Source of the DNA: Collybiopsis luxurians FD-317 M1
Lineage: Eukaryota > Basidiomycota > Agaricomycetes > Agaricales > Omphalotaceae
Reading direction: 5' to 3'
DNA: 64,000 nucleotides
NCBI GenBank assembly: GCA_000827265.1
Contig: KN834775.1
Coordinates: 623,021 to 687,020, forward strand
Each line of letters opens with the position of its first letter. The first letter of the stretch is position 1. Under the pieces are notes generated by a model, which was not told the DNA's origin, did not search any database, and was given only the letters and a program-made list of their open reading frames with translations. The position numbers were made by a program, and so were the translations under genes. Positions 12,727 to 24,900 of the stretch are shown piece after piece.

Positions 12727-13195
12727 AAATGCTCTCACCTGGAAACCATTCTTGTTTCGTGATGAATACTTGCTGAGTTAGATTTGGCAATTCCTACATC
12801 TCAGAACAGATAGATCATCTTAAAGGATGAGATAAGATTCCTATCAGGGAAGAAGGATTGGTCAGTGGCAATAACAAAGCACTCCCTTTTGGCTGCATTG
12901 CTGAAGGTGATTGCCTTTCAAAGCTTAAGTAGGACATGTTACCCTGGACTGGTGCTGTACGCACTGTTCTGTGTACCTGGCCTTATACCAAGTCATTTTG
13001 CTAGAAAACGTCGATAAGTACTACAGTAGCTACCTGACATTGTTGATAGAGTCCAATTTCATCCCTGAGTGGTGCCGTTGCATGACAATTGCAACTAGAT
13101 CTGGACAATTCTATCAGATAGGTGCATCAGCACATGTTTTCAAAACAGGGTCAACTGGTTTGCAAATCGGGGTCAACCTGTGTTTGAGATGGGGT
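12727..13195. other. Edge of the transposon block, no gene seen
   Basis: This holds the 3' flank of the glycoprotein gene and then sequence of transposon-like composition. I could not find a 3' LTR of the outer element here. Confidence 0.4.
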
Positions 13196-15642
13196 CTACT
13201 GGTTGACCCTGCTGATGTAAACATTGTATGTAGTCAAAGTTACTACTATACTGATGGTACAATGAGTAGTATAGTGAATTGGTTTTACTAATGATACATC
13301 AACTAGATAGTGAAGACCATCTGGATTAGGAAATTTGCAATGAAGAATGGTGTAGTAGACATTACTGAAGGTGAGATCATTGTGATGATGAGCAACTGTA
13401 ATCATGGCAATAAGAAGGTGCACTTCCAACTGTGATAGCATAGGGTTAACACTCTTTCGAGGAGGGAGGTGGTGGCTAGCATGAGTGAATTCATTGGGAA
13501 TTTCAAAATGATAGTTGCAATGGATGATGAACTTGCACCTGTCTCTGATAGCAGCTTTCAATTCAGTCTTGAGAGTCTGGGCATGCATGGATTGAGTGTA
13601 CCATCATCCTACTTTTTCAGGGTTGGCTCCCAAGAAACAGGCAAAATTCTGGTAATAAGGAAACTGTTGAGCTAATGGGTTCTCAATTTCAGCAAGAGAA
13701 ACATGAGATACCAGGTCTAGTTGAGCTTCAGGTCAAATCTGGCACTCTGACAGTACTGCCATATATGTAATCTTGCATGAATTGGAAAAGTTATGCACAA
13801 ATTGTTTGATGGCACAGGTGAGTGGTGAGATCTGTTCAGAAAAAATTGGAATGGCTTCATAGGGCTGAACATATTTGGGAGGGAAAGCTGGATCAATAGT
13901 CAGTGTAGCTAGATATTGATGAGCATGTTTTATGGCTGAAAGCAGGTGAAAATTATAGTGAAACCAGGAAATTTGGTTAGAAGTCCACAGCCAGTAATTG
14001 TATTGGTTTGACAGAAGACTGGTGGGAATGAGACCTGTGTTAACAATTTGGTCTTCAGTGAGGTCGTTGGCAGAGATAGAACTCAACAACAATGAAGATG
14101 ATGTGGTTGACATAGAGAGAGTTGACGATTCTGAAGGAGGAGCTTGCCACTCAAAGGAGATGGGATTAGGACATGCATTCATTGTCTCTCGACTGATAGG
14201 CATCTTTAGGTTGGAGAGTTTTGGGGTATGACATAATAGAGATAGTTGTGGGTCAATGGTTGGGGTAGCAGTTGTACTCACACAGAAAAGGACCTGTGGA
14301 GTTGACATTTGGACCATGTCCTTCAAGTCGATACCCCCCAATTCTGTTTACCCAGACATTCAGGCATAGGAGAGTCAAGCGTACACTTTTCTCCATGTTT
14401 GATGCTAGCTGAGTCATGTTGTTTGGCATAGATGTAAGGGGCATCAGGGTTGGAAGTAGAGTCAGGAGAGAAAAGGATGGACATTGAGGATTCAGTCAAA
14501 TAGGCTGAGGTTGACAAGATTGAATGGAGGGTGGGTAAGGACAATGGGGTTATTGATCTTGATTCCTGTCCAGTTGATTTACTTTTTGTAGCAAATTTGC
14601 CACTGGCATTCCCATCTACACAAGTTGTGAGTTGTGGACTTGGTGCATTAATAAGAATTTTTGTACCCTTGTTCATCCTGTTGTCTTCCCATATAATGCT
14701 ACCATCATTCAATGTTACCAAAAAAAGTTGGTCCTGTTTGGAATCATCATTGGGTGAGGGAGAAGTAACCTCAAACTTGACCTTCTCTTTGCAATCTGAA
14801 ATGACATTGTCTTCATCAGTCACAAGAAAATCATACTTGTTGTTGGAAGATGAGTTGATATCCATAGAGGTGAGCTCGAGTTGTTCATTTTCTTCTTTTT
14901 CATTGTCTCCATCTCCCTGTTCATCATCCATAGTGGTGATTTTGTGTAGCCATTCTGCATTAGGCAGCTGCAAAAGTATGTTGATGCACAGTTGAGCCTC
15001 CTCCTCAGTTCGAGTGTGGGGAGGAGGGACAGTTAGGTGAAGTTGGCCACAGTTGCAGCCGGGAGTGGTGGTGGAAGGAGCAGATGAGCATGGGAGAATA
15101 TCTTGAGAAACTGTACAGTCGCACAGCGCTGGCATCTTTTTGGCACTAACGGACTCAGATTCTCTCACAATTTCTCTTCCTTTCCCCTTCATATTTTTCT
15201 CTTTACTCCTCCATTTCCTAATTGACTCACTCAACTCAACCTTCAGTGACAATGAGGAAGAAGAAGAAGAAGGCCAAATTGGCTCAGAAACATATGAAGG
15301 CTGTATATTTGAGGACAGCAAGTTTACATTGTGAAGGGAAGATAGAAATTCATTTTGAAATTGGGGAAAGGTGGGAGCAGGTACTTGTAGAGAAGGAGGG
15401 CAGAAGTAACATGGATTATCAGGTACAAACATGCTTTTCAAGTGTCCCGTACAAAAATCAAGCTCATGAGTGTTTGGATTGGGCAGGATAACAGTAGTGT
15501 CAAGGAAGGAAATCTGTTGGGTCATATCTTCAAGTATGCATGCCTTGTTGGTTGTGATTGGAGAGTATACAGGGCTATGACAACTCTGAGTCAGTAAGCT
15601 TTTCCTGGATTCTCTTCTTCTTTTCTCTGAATTTTGGCACAC
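13196..15642 (-). pseudogene. Transposon-associated ORF of unknown function, frameshifted
   Basis: A 439-codon frame (15642-14323) is followed by a second frame (14341 to about 13300) that joins it if one base is added or lost in the G-run at 14336. In the second frame two TGA codons (13733 and about 13630) interrupt otherwise continuous coding sequence. The first part is Ser/Thr-rich with a basic patch (KWRSKEKNMKGKGR) and a Cys cluster (CDC...CNCG); the second is richer in hydrophobic and aromatic residues (NYWLWTSNQISWFHYNFHL). No reverse transcriptase, integrase or known DNA-binding domain is visible. It lies directly 3' of the Gag/protease frames of the outer retroelement, so it may be that element's extra ORF or a separate element. 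Confidence 0.5.
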
Positions 15643-16010
15643 TGATCTTTTATCTCTTTCAGAACTCTTTCTTCTTCTACCAACAATGCAGTAATTTTGG
15701 AGGCACCAGCAAAGCCTTGCACTCTCCTCTTTAATGGCATACTATCTATGAATAATGCAGTAAGTGATTGATCTTGTTCTGAAGTGTCAAGTTCATACTT
15801 GTTTTTGACTAGATCATTTACAGGGCTTAAGGGTGGTGTTGGAGGTGGTGATAGGGCTCAAGAGTTGGGATACAGAATAGAGTTAGAGGTTAGAACTTTG
15901 GTTTGTTGAGTGGTTAGAATGGTAGGGGGTTTGCAATTTCAGTTAGAGGAGGTTTGGGGTGATGAATACAAGCTTGTAGGTTCATTTTTATCCACTTCAT
16001 TCTGCCATTC
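15643..16010 (-). other. Coding debris between protease ORF and unknown ORF
   Basis: Two short minus-strand coding-like segments are readable, ENGRMKWIKMNLQ just below 16011 and a Lys/Glu-rich stretch (LVEEERVLKEIKDQ) near 15640-15700, in different frames. They look like decayed polyprotein of the outer element. Confidence 0.4.
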
Positions 16011-17441
16011 TCAGTGTTCAATTTGGGTTTGTACCCAATCTAACAAAAGAAGTAATATTAAATGAAAAAGGTACATTCCTAATTCAGTTAAATGGTTGAG
16101 TACCTCCTGATTTTGGTCTTTTTCAGCTCTAGACACTTCTTCCTCATGCTCATTTTCCTTGGTCCCAAGCATTTGCTCTACATACTGGTCCCTATAAATT
16201 TTTTGCTCCCCTGATTTTTCACTTGTACTATCCCTAATAAATTCTTTAAATACATTTTCATATTCTGTGTCATAGAGTGCAGTTGGCTGGGCTTGGGTTG
16301 AGAACAGGGATGTGTCATATGTGTTTGAATTGTAGTTAGTAGCTAATTCCAAATCCATATTTGTTGGCTCTTCCTCAGAGTTCATTCAATTTTGCGTCGC
16401 ATGATAACTGACTGGCATTGGAAGCCTTCCTCCAGTTAGTTTCTCATACACTTGCTCTGCCATGAGGAAATCAGCTGGGCTAATTAGTTTTTCATATACT
16501 TCATTCCATCCCTCATCTTTAAATACTAGATATGTGCCTTTTTTGCATTTGTCAATTGAGATTTTATTCTGTCTTTGCCATGGACAGCCTAATAGCATAT
16601 CAAAATTTCCTCTTTGGCCAACATAAAAGTCTCCAATTAATTGAACTTTGCCAAAGGTGGTTATAACACCTTCAACAATACCAGATAACCTACTCTCACC
16701 ACCATTGGCATCACTCATGTTGGTATAATATAATTTGTTGACTGGTTCAGCCAGCTTTTCAGCTATACAGTGTGACATGATATTGAGTTCTGAACCTGTA
16801 TCTAGAATTCCTTCAATTTTTGTACCATTACTAGTTAGTCTGAGTCAAATTAAATGTCCTTGTCCAGCTTTGTGTGCTGATATAGTATTCAGTGCTTGAG
16901 CCAAAATTTTCCTAAGTAACTGTCTTTCCTTGTCTTCAATTCTTGTGGTAGTTTTAAAAATGCAAGGCTCTCTAGGATTCTTCAAGCATATCATTTTGCC
17001 CAATTGTTTGCATACTTCACCAGAGGTTCCTAGTACTTCTTTGATGGGTAAAGTGACTTCTGTATTCATCAACCTGCCTATGACTATCTTAGTATCAATA
17101 TTACTGGATAGATCAGACTGCCTTTTCATAACTGGTGGACCATACATTCAAGTAGGTAATTGTGGCTTGTGAGAATTTTCATTCCAATTCTTATCTCATG
17201 ACTGCATATCCTGTTCTAACAACTCATGTTGGACTTCTCTTTTCTGAATTTCTCTTACATCAATGGGTTTTGGTTCCCTTGGTATTGATGAGGTCATATC
17301 CTTCATAATTGCATCCTCATCTAGTCTTGGAGTTATTGGTTTGATCAGTGGAGGATTTGATTGACTTTTGATAGGGTGTAAAATTTTCTTGGGTAGTACT
17401 TCCATATTAGGGTTAATTTTTAATTTAGGAATTGGTACCAG
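16011..17441 (-). pseudogene. Outer retroelement: aspartic protease region
   Basis: Frames 17405-17196, 17147-16845, 16844-16386 and 16385-16011 form one decayed polyprotein segment. The retropepsin signature ILDTGSELN lies near 16800 and the second conserved patch LLGCPW near 16590. In-frame TGA codons at 16845 (after GQGHLI) and 16386 (after ATQN) split the frame. No reverse transcriptase follows, unlike a normal Ty3 polyprotein. The upstream gag part is separated from this by the 1.75-kb repeat at 17450-19200. Confidence 0.7.
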
Positions 17442-17449
17442 ATCATTGG
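17442..17449. repeat. Direct repeat ATCATTGG, left flank of 1.75-kb insertion
   Basis: ATCATTGG here matches 19201-19208 exactly and brackets the repeat copy, as a target-site duplication would. Confidence 0.6.
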
Positions 17450-19200
17450 TTCAGTAATAAGCTGGATTTTGTGTAGATGGAAAAGATGGAAACAGTAGCT
17501 GCATCAAGCTAGTCTACTATATAACACCCAAAGACACAATCTCCAGTATATAATCAATTTGTTTGGCGAGGTGTAGGGACATTGTCAAAGGTTCTGTACA
17601 AATCCAAGATCTTCCAACACAGTCTGAAGTTCCACAGTGGTTTTTATAGATTTCTAGCTTAGTTTAACTTGCAAGCTTCAGCTGGCTGGGGTAAATGTTG
17701 CCCAACTACATCATTACAGACTAGCCAAAAGAAGCCAAGGGTATTCAAGAATTTAAGAGAGAGAGAGAGAGAGAGAGTTCTAAGTTTGGTTTCCACCAGA
17801 CTGTACCTGATGCAATGCAGGGCTAGCCAGAACTGGCTTCTTGTACCTGACACCAAGCAGGGCTAACTGAGACAGATTTTAGGGTTTTCATGACAGCTAT
17901 AAGCTAATCAGGTGTAAAGTCAAGGGGATTGAGAGTGGCAATTCCCAGCCACAAATGACATGAAGTATACAACAGGCCTTCAAGGCACTCACTGCCCTGA
18001 ATAATTGATACCCTTAGCCAACCTGCTCAATGGTCCTTCAAAGCCTGTGCTGGCTGTGAATAGTCGATACCCTTAGCTAACCCTAGACAGACTGCTAAGA
18101 CCAGAGGACTACCACACATTATCAGCTAACAAGGAGGACACTGAACAACCTGCTAAGACCAGAGGACTACCAAGCACTATCTGCACAAGAGAGTGGGACA
18201 TTGAAACTTGTATTTGCAAAGTAATTCTACAGTATTTATACAACAAAGCCAGCTTGAGCTGGCAGAACAAAATGAGATGGTAAAACTATAACACTTCTGG
18301 CTGCCTTCAGCCACAGTATAAATTGAGTAATAAATCTGGGTAAAACATAAAAAAATAAAGAAAGATTCCTTTTCTGGTATTCGTTGCCTGACTGGACCTT
18401 TGGTATATTGGCTAAATCCTCATTCCCATGTTCCTTTCATGTGCACACATATGTTGCATCACGGCTCATCCTATCCTGCATTGACTAGCATGAGTAGCCA
18501 TGCTTAACTACTCCCAAGCTTATTCTGGGTAACATAGCCAGATTGAGCTTGTCCCCTCCAGATATTCCAAACCAGTCATAGGAGAGCTTTCCAATGATAT
18601 CCAGTTTATAATACTTCCATGCATTCTGTACAGCATTATTCTGAAATGTTCCTTGTATGGTCCTACTATGGACAACCACAATCCCTGGTTCTAAAATCTT
18701 CCTTTAACTTAGCTGACTCCATCCAGGGTGTACTAAGGTCCAGGTCCATTCAATTTCTTAAATCCCAGCAATACTATTTGTTCTGAAGTTTTGGCTCTGG
18801 CAGGCTCCAGGATGTACAGCGTTCAGATTATCCATCTGCTTCATGAGGTTTCCTTGGCCAATGTCAGCCGGAGTGTAAACTATGTTCCTTCTCTAATTTG
18901 TACCCTGAGTTGCACAGACTACATGTCCCCCTAGGTGGAATCTCAGCTGCACATATAGAGATGAGCTCTGGGTACCACAGCTTTGACATGCTGGGTGGCC
19001 ATCATCCAGGTTAGGTACTCCTAGAGACCATAGTGGGCTGGTATACATGAATACTGTAGCCAACTTCATCCCATTCATATGTAGACTTCTGTAGTGAGGC
19101 TTTGACTAGCTGGCTTGGGTGGGCCACTGTCCTCTGGATACACTCTAGAGCCCAGACTGTCAATCCAGGGCTGTTAGAGGCCTGTGCAAAAAACATGCAT
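17450..19200. mobile_element. 1.75-kb non-coding-type repeat, copy A
   Basis: The segment beginning TTCAGTAATAAGC and ending AAACATGCAT recurs, diverged, at 32184-34855. It is bracketed by the 8-bp direct repeat ATCATTGG and interrupts the outer retroelement between gag and protease. It contains a GA microsatellite (17756-17777) and a repeated phrase AGACCAGAGGACTACCA (near 18092 and 18158). Short minus-strand frames are shared with copy B, for example KLDIIGKLSYDWFGIS near 18600. No terminal inverted repeats were found. Eight-bp duplications are typical of hAT-type insertion, but class cannot be settled here. Confidence 0.65.
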
Positions 19201-19208
19201 ATCATTGG
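19201..19208. repeat. Direct repeat ATCATTGG, right flank of 1.75-kb insertion
   Basis: Partner of the copy at 17442-17449. Confidence 0.6.
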
Positions 19209-20680
19209 GGCTCTGAAATTTTAGGAATTTGACTATGACTCATACTGAGTAATTGTGACTCAGTCTGAGTTTCCAATTGATTAAACCTATTTGGGTTAGT
19301 ATGACTCAACTCCAGATTCTTACCCTTCCCCATAGTTTTTCTCCAGTCAACATTTGTCCCATCAGCTTGCTTCAGTGCCTTCACTATCCTCTTAGGCCTG
19401 AGACTTGCATCCTTTGCAGCCTGTAATTGGGCTTCCCTGGATTTCCTATCATTGTTAATATCCCTTTTACTTGCCTCATAGACTATACCATCATCATCTT
19501 CTTCAGAATCTGATACCTCATAATACTGACTTCTCTCTTCAAACATTTCTCTTTCCAGTTCTGATTCATATCCTTTAACCTCTTTGATAGGTTCAAAACT
19601 ATCTCTTTCATTTCACCAATATTCATCTTCGCATTCATCACTACTAGTGTCTTCATCATCTGAGTCAGAAAAATCCACCAGTGGAATATTCACTAGGTAC
19701 ATTTGAGTGGGTCTTGGCATAGTAACTAATAGGGATTGAACTGCTTGTGAAGCTCTTTGCTCTAGTGTTCAATCAACTGCTTAAGCTATGGATTCACCAG
19801 CTTGTCTTTGTATAGTATTTCTATTAGTGAAAGTATATCAGTGAGTTCCTGGTTCTATTACTACTTCTCCTCTAGTAAGTCTATCCTTCATTACTTGACA
19901 TTCACTAAGGGTATGACCTGGTAAACCACAACCATAGCATCCAGAGGGTCTAGGCTGCTGAGCTTCAAATATATGGGGACAACAGTAGTTCTTGGATTGA
20001 CTTTGAGTCTGATTTAGCATAGTGGACTTTGGCAAATGCTATTCTTGTCTCTTTCATTGGGGAGTTTGGAAACATTTTTCTATAGCTCCTGATTTGTCTA
20101 GACATAGGGCTTGATAATAGACTGCTGGATAGGAGGGATCATCAACTTTAAGATTACTGAGCTTATGGATTATTTCTGCTACTTCATCTTTAGAGCCTTG
20201 GGGCTTTGTCCTATGAGCTTCAACTTCTGCTTGCAATCCTTCCTTTGACTTTTCCATATTAGGGGTACTAGTAAGCTTGGGAGTAATATCAGGAACTGAT
20301 CTTCTCCTCTTGCTTCTTTTATGTAATTGGTGAGACTTATGGTATTTGTCATCATTGGAGTCCGAATCACTAGAGGAATCTAAATCTGAATCTGAATCAC
20401 TAGATGAGTCTTCATCTGAGTCTTCATCTTCAGAGGGTATATTGAATATATATAGACTGGAAGCAATTAACAATGTAAACTTGTCCCTGCTGAAATACTT
20501 CTCCACTACTCCATTCACTTCTTCTACCTTCTTATATGCTCCGGCATCCCTTAACAGAAACTTGTCCAGCTTATCTTCTAATATAGCTCTCAGCTTCTCC
20601 AGTATACCTAACCAGAAGAAACCATGATATTCAAGTTCAGAAAGCTTATTCTGCTGATATAGTGTTCTTGATAGTGCTTG
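19209..20680 (-). pseudogene. Outer retroelement: gag, C-terminal part with CCHC knuckle
   Basis: Reading on from the insertion site, the frame gives YQALSRTLYQQNKLSE and other helical Gag-like sequence, then an Asp/Ser-rich linker (near 20350-20450). A retroviral-type zinc knuckle follows, C-x2-C-x4-H-x4-C (CYGCGLPGHTLSEC, 19899-19942). TGA at 20054 and a nearby TAG break the frame between the linker and the knuckle. A further frame, 19546-19202, is acidic then basic. The N-terminal part of the same gag lies at 28618-29248, beyond the inserted Ty3 element. Confidence 0.75.
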
Positions 20681-20685
20681 GTATT
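20681..20685. repeat. Target-site duplication GTATT (left)
   Basis: Five bases GTATT abut the LTR end here and are repeated at 28613-28617. With one copy and the element removed, the outer gag reads through in frame (SCKY joined to QALS). Confidence 0.9.
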
Positions 20686-21053
20686 TGTCGAACCAACTCA
20701 TGGTCCAGAGGAATAGAAACTGAGTTGGATCTAGTACGGCGAGGCATTCCAGGGTCTGAGAGAGAGGATTGATGGGGAGAAAACTCTGTCTCTTCATGTA
20801 AAGTAAAATCTACTATATATACTACTACGGCAGTGGTGGTAACATGGCATACAGGGGAAGTATGTCCAAGTAAAACTCAACCGCAAACAACAGTGGAGTG
20901 TTAATGCATTCCATGTCTAAATTAAGTAATGGAATATCCTAAATAGTCTAAATAACAATTGAGGCACTGTTGCCCATGGAATAACTATAATCCAAGTTCA
21001 CCAAAGTGGTGAACTTGTTGGGCTTCATGCGCAGGAGTGCAGGAAGTGCGACA
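20686..21053 (-). repeat. 3' LTR of inner Ty3 element
   Basis: In element orientation it starts TGTCGCACTTCC and ends GGTTCGACA. It aligns over its whole length, without indels, to the 5' LTR at 28245-28612. I count about 13 differences, all transitions. Confidence 0.95.
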
Positions 21054-21066
21054 CCCCCTCTCCACT
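21054..21066 (-). other. Polypurine tract
   Basis: AGTGGAGAGGGGG on the minus strand sits directly before the 3' LTR, the expected place and composition for plus-strand DNA priming. Confidence 0.85.
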
Positions 21067-21184
21067 GAAAAAGAAAACCATGGGGAAAAGGGTATAGCAT
21101 AAAAAAAAGGAAAGAAAAAGGACAGAATGTAATGGGAAACATATGAAGGAGTGTAGTATGAAGTAATAGGGGGTTAACACTTCC

Positions 21185-21829
21185 ATGACCTCGATTGAAA
21201 CCAAATCCACATTTACATACCGCTTGACCCAGTATGAGAGTGCGGTGGTTGCATGGGAAAAAGACTCCAACAATTTGGAAAAATTGTCAATGCTGCTCTG
21301 GGCCTATAACGATTTGGAGTGCATTCGAAGGGTCACTGGAGATCTTGAACAAACATGAGCCTTCCCCACTAATGCGTATGACCACATTCGACAAATTGAA
21401 CCATCCCTTCTCCAATATCTCCCCAGCGCAGCGTTAGCTTCTGCGATCGGATGGGACCGAACACTTCTCAGGCTATATGCTGGTGGAAGGCCGAACCCTG
21501 TCGCAATTTTCAAGGAGGGAAACTGTGTTGCGCAGACCCAGGTTGTGGTTTATTTTGGGGACAACCGGTATGCATACCAGCCTAAAGTGGTGGGCCGTAC
21601 TGATCTCTTTCACAGCTTTGTCATGCATGGATCAATGCGAGATGCCATCGAGACCATCAACAACTACTGGGAAAATGATCCCAATGAGGACATTTTCAAC
21701 TGTGCATGGTATGGACCCGGGCATGGTGTGAAGGTGGTGCAAGAAAACATTCGACGTGTGTATGGATGTGGAGAAGGCAATAGGGGAGGCATGCAAAATG
21801 TTTGGGACTGGCTCGACGGCAGCGTGTAG
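21185..21829 (+). pseudogene. Antisense ORF inside the Ty3 element, unknown protein
   Basis: On the strand opposite to gag-pol, ATG at 21185 opens a 215-codon frame ending in TAG at 21827-21829, broken by one TGA at 21356. The protein looks real: mixed composition, no low-complexity stretch, blocks such as SAALASAIGWDRTLLRLYAGG, YAYQPKVVGRTDLFHSF and ENIRRVYGCGEGNRGG. I recognise no family. It fills the interval between the polypurine tract and the integrase end, about 150 bases from the convergent stop of pol. The TGA could again be a CGA hit by C-to-T change. Confidence 0.6.
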
Positions 21830-21977
21830 ACCCCTATCATATTGATTGTGCTACAAAATAACCAACAAGTTGAAAATCAAAAGATTGAAAGAAACAAATT
21901 GAGCATCAATGAATGTTTAAGAGAGAAAAGAAATAGGAAAAAGTAATGCAGAAAAGACAGGGAAACAGCAAAGGGAA

Positions 21978-24900
21978 CTACTCAGTGAGATCCTCCGGCA
22001 ACAACTCTTCATTTAAATCTTCCATGTCCAACTCCTCAATCTCTGCAAGGTCAGTTGTTGATATGTCGAGGAAGTCATCCAAATTTGGAAGAGGTAGGGA
22101 CAACCTTGCAAAGTAAGGCAAAACCCTGAAAGCACCAACTGGACAATGCCAGACAGTACCGTCAAGTTCAGCTACCAAGTACGTGCCACCTTTGTTGCGC
22201 CGAATGACGACCAGAGGTCCCATGTACCACATACAATTTTTTGCTGAAAGGTTCTTCTCGATCCGAGTGTTGCGTACAATGACTAGGTTGCCTAGGGAGA
22301 AGTTGTACTGACAAAACAAACGTGGGTGCTCGAGCTCGAGCTTACACACCCACTCCAGTCAGTTTTTGTGAATCTTTTGCCACATATTTTCCAGGTCCTC
22401 AAACTGTTTTTGCAGTTCTCATGCATGGCGGGCGAGCAGGTCGGTGGTCAACAGTGTTGATGATGGAGGTGGAAGAAGCCATGTTGACTCTTCTATGTCC
22501 AACGGGAGCACTGGGTAGAATCCGTGTGCCAAAAAGAAGGGGCTCGAACCAGTGGAACAGCGAGGAGTGACTCATTCTGCCCAAAACACAGAGTGTGTGC
22601 GAGGTGCCCAAGCTGTCACGTCCCTGTCAGCTGCCTTAATAAGACTCTCATGCACATCGTAGTGCTTTTGTTCGATAACACCCGCAGCTTGTGAATTATA
22701 CACAGAGATGGTGATGTGTCGAATCCTGTACTGTTTAGCTAGGATGTCAAGAGCGAGCAAAAAGGGGGTGCCGTTGTCCGTAACAATTTTGCATAGGGTA
22801 CCCCAATGACACATAATATCCTCGAAAATCCACATTGCAATTGCATCCCCAGTCTGTTTACAGAGCTTGCAAAACTCTGGATAAGCAGATGAAGAGCACC
22901 GACCATGGACAATAAATTTGAATCCTCCAGACTTGGGCATTTCCATGACATCCATGTAGCACTTTGAGAACAGGCCTAGGGGTTCTGCAATGACTGGGGG
23001 AATACGTAGTTTTGTAGTTTGGCAGAGTTGGCATAAATGGCATGTACGAATATACCATTTGACATTGTCCCCGAGTCTTGGCCACCAGAACCTTTCTCTG
23101 ATACTAGCCAATGTTGCCCATACACCCTTATGTCCCATCTTATTGTGTGCCTGACAGATAACAGAAATACGCCGGTCTTGAGGGATTACAACCCAATGTT
23201 GCCCTTGAAAGTCCTTTCGCCAAAGCCTACCCTGTTCATCTACAAAGAACTGGAGGCAATATCGTATAAAGGAAGTGTATTGGGCCTGCGAGAGACTGGG
23301 GGGCCTGTCCAAGGATTGTAGATAGCGGCAGATCAAATCCAAATGCGAATCCATTTGTTGAGCACAGTGGGAGCAAGGAATAGAGGCATAGGGAACAGTT
23401 TCAGAACCCGAACATCCAGAATCCAGGTCTGTGGTAAGAGGCTCAGTTCTGAACATTGGGAATGTGGCAATTCAGTTGAGGGACGAAGGCTGGAACGGCG
23501 ACAGGTTGATGAAATGCATAAACCTGTTTGCATGGTCGATCCAGTCTTTGAAATCATCAACTTCATCTGATGTATCACTAGGCTGTGGGGTCCGTTGTGA
23601 CATTCCATCTGCTGCAATACGCTCAGAAGGAACATGTACCATCGTGAATGAAAATAATAATATGCCGGCAATCCACCAGTTCACCATTGCATTAGGTTGA
23701 ATATCGGGGTTATTGATCATACCTCGAATATGCAGAGCATCCACTTCAACCACGAAACTTCGGGCCCCCACAATCCATAGACATGTGGAATGTAAAGATC
23801 AGAAAAGTCCATATAGTTCCAATTTCACCTGACTGTAAGAAGCTTCCCAGGGTGTAAGGGTCATGGAGCCGAACCAATTAATGTACTGTATAGATGGGTG
23901 GTGTTCATCAAGCTGCATCAACACATAGCCAATGCAAATGTTGCAGGTGTCAATGGCCAATACAATTACTGCTCCATTATTATAATTCAATGGACAAATC
24001 ACTGTTGAATTGACAACAGCATCCTTGAGGACCTGCTGGGCGTGGGCTTCTTCAGTACCAAATTGGAAGGGAATATCTTTACGTGTCAACTGCACTAGCA
24101 GCTTGGCCTTTTTGGAGAATCTTTCAATGAACATTCTACACAGGCCAACAGTCCCCAAGAATGCTTGCACATTGGTCAGCCGCACCAGAGGTCCCCACTT
24201 CTCTATCTTCTCAACTTGAGAACAGTCAGGAAGGCGACCTTGAAATGTACAAAGATGTCCAGTGATGACAGCTTCCACTGCCACTATGAGCATCTTTTTG
24301 CCAGAAAAGGTACCACCCGCATACGTCATTCAAGTGAGAATGCAGTTAAGGGTTTGTAGATGCTCCCATATGAAGCGGCAAATACCGTTGGTCTCGGCAA
24401 TGGTTTTGTAACCACCGTTAGGGAGTTCATATCAGGTAGGAGGGCCTTTGACATTTACATTGTTGACATATGGGATTGTATATTCAGGAATTTCTGGTTG
24501 GAATATGTAGGTAATGTTGCCGTGAAAAACTTGAAGTGAATTTGTCCAGCCCATTGGAATGGATGTAAGATGTAGCGCCCCTAAGGGTGTTTGGAATGTC
24601 GTATAATCTCTGGAGGTGATGGCAAGCAGGCGCTCGTCATACCCAACATATATGTCCAGCATAGCCAGGACCACTCTGCATGCATAGGACTCAGCTAGGT
24701 GTTCGAGAATAGGTGGGATTGCAGAATCACAGATCATAATGGCATTCAAGGGCTGGAGATCATGTACTAATCACAATGACTTTCCATCCTTCTTTACAAC
24801 TGCAAACCAGCAAGTCCGGTAAGATGAGCTAGAAGACTCGTAAATTCCTGTCCGAATCTTCTCCTGTACTATCTCCACTACCTGGTCCATTAACCCCGGC

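Noticed and set aside
14531..15491. Plus-strand frames opposite the unknown ORF and Ser/Glu runs
   Set aside because: They mirror low-complexity codons of the minus-strand ORF and carry no domain.
20346..20627. Ser/Glu-rich plus-strand frame
   Set aside because: Shadow of the Asp/Ser-rich gag linker on the other strand.
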